A stretch of 64,000 nucleotides of DNA from Oncomelania hupensis (Eukaryota > Mollusca > Gastropoda > Littorinimorpha > Pomatiopsidae): positions 67,484,340 through 67,548,339 of the forward strand of contig CM072519.1 of the NCBI GenBank assembly GCA_036898135.1. The letters run 5' to 3'. The translations under genes were made by a program, and so were the position numbers. Position 1 is the stretch's first letter. Each line of letters starts with the position of its first letter. Below are positions 61,362 to 64,000 of this stretch, one piece after another. Below the pieces are notes generated by a model. The model worked only from the letters and a program-made list of their open reading frames with translations. It did no database searches and was not told the origin of the DNA.

Positions 61362-64000
61362 ATGGCGGACCTCTGGCAGAAAGGGGTTGAACTAAATCTA
61401 AAAGGCAAACAGCTGACGGAGTACGTCAAGTCTCAAGAGAGAATATGGCGTGAAGAAAGAGAAAGAGAATTAGAAGAGAAGCGTCTAGAAAAAGAAGAGC
61501 AGCGTCGCCGCGAAGAAAGAGAAGAGCGGCGTCAAGAAAGAGAAGCAGAAGAGCAGCGACGCCGAGAAGAAAGAGAGATGGAAGAGAGACGACTTCAGCA
61601 CCAGCTAGAGTTGGCGCGTATCCAACAACAGCAGCATGCGCCACAAGTTATCAGTGACAACAAGGCTCCAAAATTGCCAGCCTTCGTCGACGGGAAAGAC
61701 CAGATCGACAGTTATTTGGCGAGATTTGAAAGGTTTGCCAAAAGCTCTAACTGGCAACCTCAAGACTGGGCGATTCGACTAAGTGCACTTCTAACGGGGC
61801 AAGCACTCGACGTCTACACCAGATTGTCGGACGATGACGCTAAAGACTACGACGTCTTGAAAGAGGCCCTATTGCAGTGCTACAACTTTACAGAGAAGGG
61901 CTACCGTAAACGCTTCCGTGAATGCCGGCCTAAGTCAGACGAGACGCCAAAGCAGTTTGTGGAGCGCCTGTCGTCATATCTACACAAGTGGGTGGAATTA
62001 TCAGGCAAAGGGAAGACTTACGAGAGTCTCCATGAGCTCATCGTGAGGGAACAATTACTCAACGCCTGCCCTAAGGACCTCGCGATCCACTTAGAAGAAC
62101 AAAAGCTGCAGACGCTTAAAGATGTGACTGAGGCTGCTGAAAGATATCTCATCGCTCATGGGAAAACCCTGGGGCCACCCAGCGCGACGAAACATTTTCA
62201 GAAGACTGGAAACCATGTGAACCAGATCCAGGGGAGCCAGACGAACCAGAAACAGACGGACTCCACGCCTCCTCCCAGGGAAGGGCATTCAAGAGGCTGT
62301 TTCACCTGCAACGCTACAGACCACAGAGCGGCTAACTGTCCTCAAAACAAAAGTAGCGGACAGCGGGGCAGTACGGACAATGCAGCGGTGGGCAACCGAC
62401 AGAGGCGGTTCTCCAATCAACGGCAAAACAGTAGATCTGACCATCAAGTGTGCGGCGGGAGCGTCATTCTTCCGAGTGAGACCAAGCGCACAGCTACTCC
62501 TGCGGACGTGCAAGAGTGCATAACCGATGGCCAACTTCTCCTTGCCAACGGAAAATCCATCCCCGTCGTCGCCAGCGCAGCTGTAACCGTCCAGAACATG
62601 CCAATTTCCAAGGGACGCGTCGGAAATCATGAAGTGACTGTTTTAAGAAACTCTGGCTGCAGTGGGGTCATCGTCAGAGAAGACCTAATCGCTAAAGAAC
62701 AATTCACTGGCGATTCTAACTGGACACTCATGGCCGACAGCAAATGTGTGAAAGCGCCAGTTGTGAAGATTCATGTCAACACCCCTTTCTACATAGGCGA
62801 AGTAGAAGCGGTTTGCCTGAAGAAGCCGCTGTATGATTTGATGATCGGGAATATCGACGGCGCGAGGCGACCCGACGACCCCGATCCAGAGTGGAGTCCT
62901 GCCTCAACTCAACACGTCGAAGTTGTGGAGGAGGATCCATTGCCATTTCCCGATGAAGACCTTACAGAGCTGCTACGGGACAATGTGGTTACTCCGGCTC
63001 AGCCCTGCCGACCAGAGATCGTCGGTGCCGTTACAACCAGGGCCCAGGCCAAGAGAGACAAGACGTCTACGCCACTGAAGGTCGCCGACAACTCCAAAGC
63101 TGCCATCGTGGACAGAGATAAACTGATCCAGCTCCAGGAAGCTGACAGCACTCTAAACAAGTACAGGAACCGCCAAGACCACGTGACCAAAGGCAGTGGT
63201 ACGGTCTATTTCGAGGTGAAGGCTAAGATCCTGTACAGAATCTTCCAGCACCCGAGGGTCAACGGAGGGAAACCATTACGTCAAGTCTTAGTACCGTTAC
63301 CCCTAAGGCGCCAAGTGATGGAAGTAGCTTACGACTCCATCATGGGAGGTCACCTAGGCATCAAGAAGACGTCAGACAGAATCCAGGCGGTGTTCTACTG
63401 GCCAGGACTTCATGCGGACGTCAGCCGTTTCTGCCGATCATGTGACATTTGCCAGAAGACCATACCTCGAGGAAGGGTCCCGAAAGTGCCTATGCAGAGG
63501 ATGCCTCTGATCGACCGACCTTTCAAGAGGGTGGCCTTAGACTTAATCGGCGAAATAAGATCTCCGAGTGAAGAAGGCCATCGGTGGGTACTGACTTTAG
63601 TGGACTATGCGACTCGGTACCCAGAAGCAGTGCCTCTGAAGAAGATTGACACTGAAACTGTTGCAGAGGCGCTGGTGGACATGTTCAGCAGACTTGGAGT
63701 GCCTGAAGAGATCCTGACAGACCTCGGGACGCAGTTCGTCTCTGACTGCATGAAGGAGGTCAACAGACTGCTGAGCATCCGGCATTTAACTACGACACCC
63801 TACCATCCAATGTGCAACGGGCTTGTCGAAAAGTTCAATGCTACGCTGAAGTCCACCCTGAAGAAACTGTGCAGCGAGCAGTCCAGACAATGGCATCGCT
63901 ATATCAACGCCTTACTTTTCGCCTACAGAGAAGTACCGCAGGAGTCCACCGGCTTTTCTCCGTTCGAGCTGCTGTACGGAAGAACCATCCGAGGGCCGAT
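61362..64000 (+). CDS. Gypsy Gag-protease-integrase polyprotein, open at window end
   Basis: An uninterrupted frame of about 879 codons from ATG 61362 (AAGATGGCGG context). Residues 25-85 are a charged coiled coil (Glu/Arg). Gag follows (APKLPAFVDGKDQIDSYLAR, WAIRLSALLTGQALDVYTR). The CCHC knuckle is CFTCNATDHRAANC (about 314-327). The protease core reads VLRNSGCSGVI, with Asn 430 where Asp is expected. A linker with AVTTRAQAKRD precedes the integrase: AYDSIMGGHLGIKK (Tyr 657 at the first zinc-ligand His), FCRSCDICQK, then the core with ALDLIG, LTDLGTQF and LVEKFN in DD35E spacing. Neighbouring host-gene exons are unrelated. Confidence 0.85.
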   Translation, partial: MADLWQKGVELNLKGKQLTEYVKSQERIWREERERELEEKRLEKEEQRRREEREERRQEREAEEQRRREEREMEERRLQHQLELARIQQQQHAPQVISDNKAPKLPAFVDGKDQIDSYLARFERFAKSSNWQPQDWAIRLSALLTGQALDVYTRLSDDDAKDYDVLKEALLQCYNFTEKGYRKRFRECRPKSDETPKQFVERLSSYLHKWVELSGKGKTYESLHELIVREQLLNACPKDLAIHLEEQKLQTLKDVTEAAERYLIAHGKTLGPPSATKHFQKTGNHVNQIQGSQTNQKQTDSTPPPREGHSRGCFTCNATDHRAANCPQNKSSGQRGSTDNAAVGNRQRRFSNQRQNSRSDHQVCGGSVILPSETKRTATPADVQECITDGQLLLANGKSIPVVASAAVTVQNMPISKGRVGNHEVTVLRNSGCSGVIVREDLIAKEQFTGDSNWTLMADSKCVKAPVVKIHVNTPFYIGEVEAVCLKKPLYDLMIGNIDGARRPDDPDPEWSPASTQHVEVVEEDPLPFPDEDLTELLRDNVVTPAQPCRPEIVGAVTTRAQAKRDKTSTPLKVADNSKAAIVDRDKLIQLQEADSTLNKYRNRQDHVTKGSGTVYFEVKAKILYRIFQHPRVNGGKPLRQVLVPLPLRRQVMEVAYDSIMGGHLGIKKTSDRIQAVFYWPGLHADVSRFCRSCDICQKTIPRGRVPKVPMQRMPLIDRPFKRVALDLIGEIRSPSEEGHRWVLTLVDYATRYPEAVPLKKIDTETVAEALVDMFSRLGVPEEILTDLGTQFVSDCMKEVNRLLSIRHLTTTPYHPMCNGLVEKFNATLKSTLKKLCSEQSRQWHRYINALLFAYREVPQESTGFSPFELLYGRTIRGP

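Larger units (their letters stand above)
60254..64000 (+). mobile_element. Ty3/gypsy element, Gmr1-like domain order (5' part)
   Basis: A 607 bp LTR is followed by a leader and a gag-protease-integrase frame that leaves the window. Integrase sits directly after protease, before any RT. In the Gmr1-like group of Ty3/gypsy elements that order is normal. RT, RNase H and the 3' LTR would lie beyond 64,000. LTR relatives occur at 12.9-15.2 kb and 19.7-21.9 kb. Confidence 0.8.

Noticed and set aside
62091..63785. Minus-strand frames within 61.4-63.8 kb
   Set aside because: Opposite-strand shadows of the gypsy polyprotein, which has a continuous plus-strand frame with domains in order.

Overview
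The window looks like repeat-dense animal nuclear DNA, most likely from a marine invertebrate such as a mollusc. That placement is an inference. It rests on long GA, CT, GT and AAT microsatellites, tRNA- and 5S-derived SINEs, RTE-, L2-, Rex1- and I-type LINEs, Ty3/gypsy elements, hAT-like DNA transposons and an intron-bearing gene. There are no bacterial operons, ribosome binding sites or CRISPR arrays. Most long reading frames come from mobile elements.

Layout. 0-5 kb: SINE tails, microsatellites, a foldback element with TTAGGG-like repeats and the first copies of an RTE-type LINE (tail (GGATA)n, at least ten copies in the window) and of an unclassified ~600 bp retroposon. 5.2-8.6 kb: a hAT-like element carrying a 2.2 kb RTE pseudogene, itself inserted in an older repeat. 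9-16 kb: another ~600 bp retroposon copy, nested DNA transposons (11.2-12.7 kb) and a scrambled cluster of gypsy LTRs with an RT fragment. 17-22 kb: 5S-derived SINEs, hAT elements and a solo LTR split by a Rex1/CR1-type LINE. 22.8-29.9 kb: a complete but RT-deleted gypsy element with ~1.8 kb LTRs and a 5 bp duplication, inserted in the tail of an RTE copy that has its own ~13 bp duplication. 30.6-31.3 kb: a 23 bp minisatellite. 36-38 kb: a tandem duplication with a retroposon inserted in it.

38.2-42.6 kb: the best candidate host gene, on the minus strand. Five exons have plausible splice sites and mutually compatible phases, apart from possible missing exons, and a C2H2-like reading frame lies upstream. 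Its introns hold an RTE copy and a foldback MITE that itself contains a SINE. 44.0-50.6 kb: a hAT-like transposon (5 bp duplication) with an internally deleted transposase gene, split by an apparently full-length I-type LINE with exact 14 bp duplications. 51-60 kb: decayed LINEs, SINEs, an RTE foldback palindrome and an L2/CR1-type LINE whose 3' end resembles the SINE tails. 60.25-64 kb: the 5' part of a gypsy element whose open frame runs gag, zinc knuckle, protease, integrase, with integrase ahead of any reverse transcriptase, as in the Gmr1-like group. Two key residues appear altered.

The DNA records many rounds of nested insertion, and target-site duplications give the relative order. All family names come from recognition of motifs, not from database searches.
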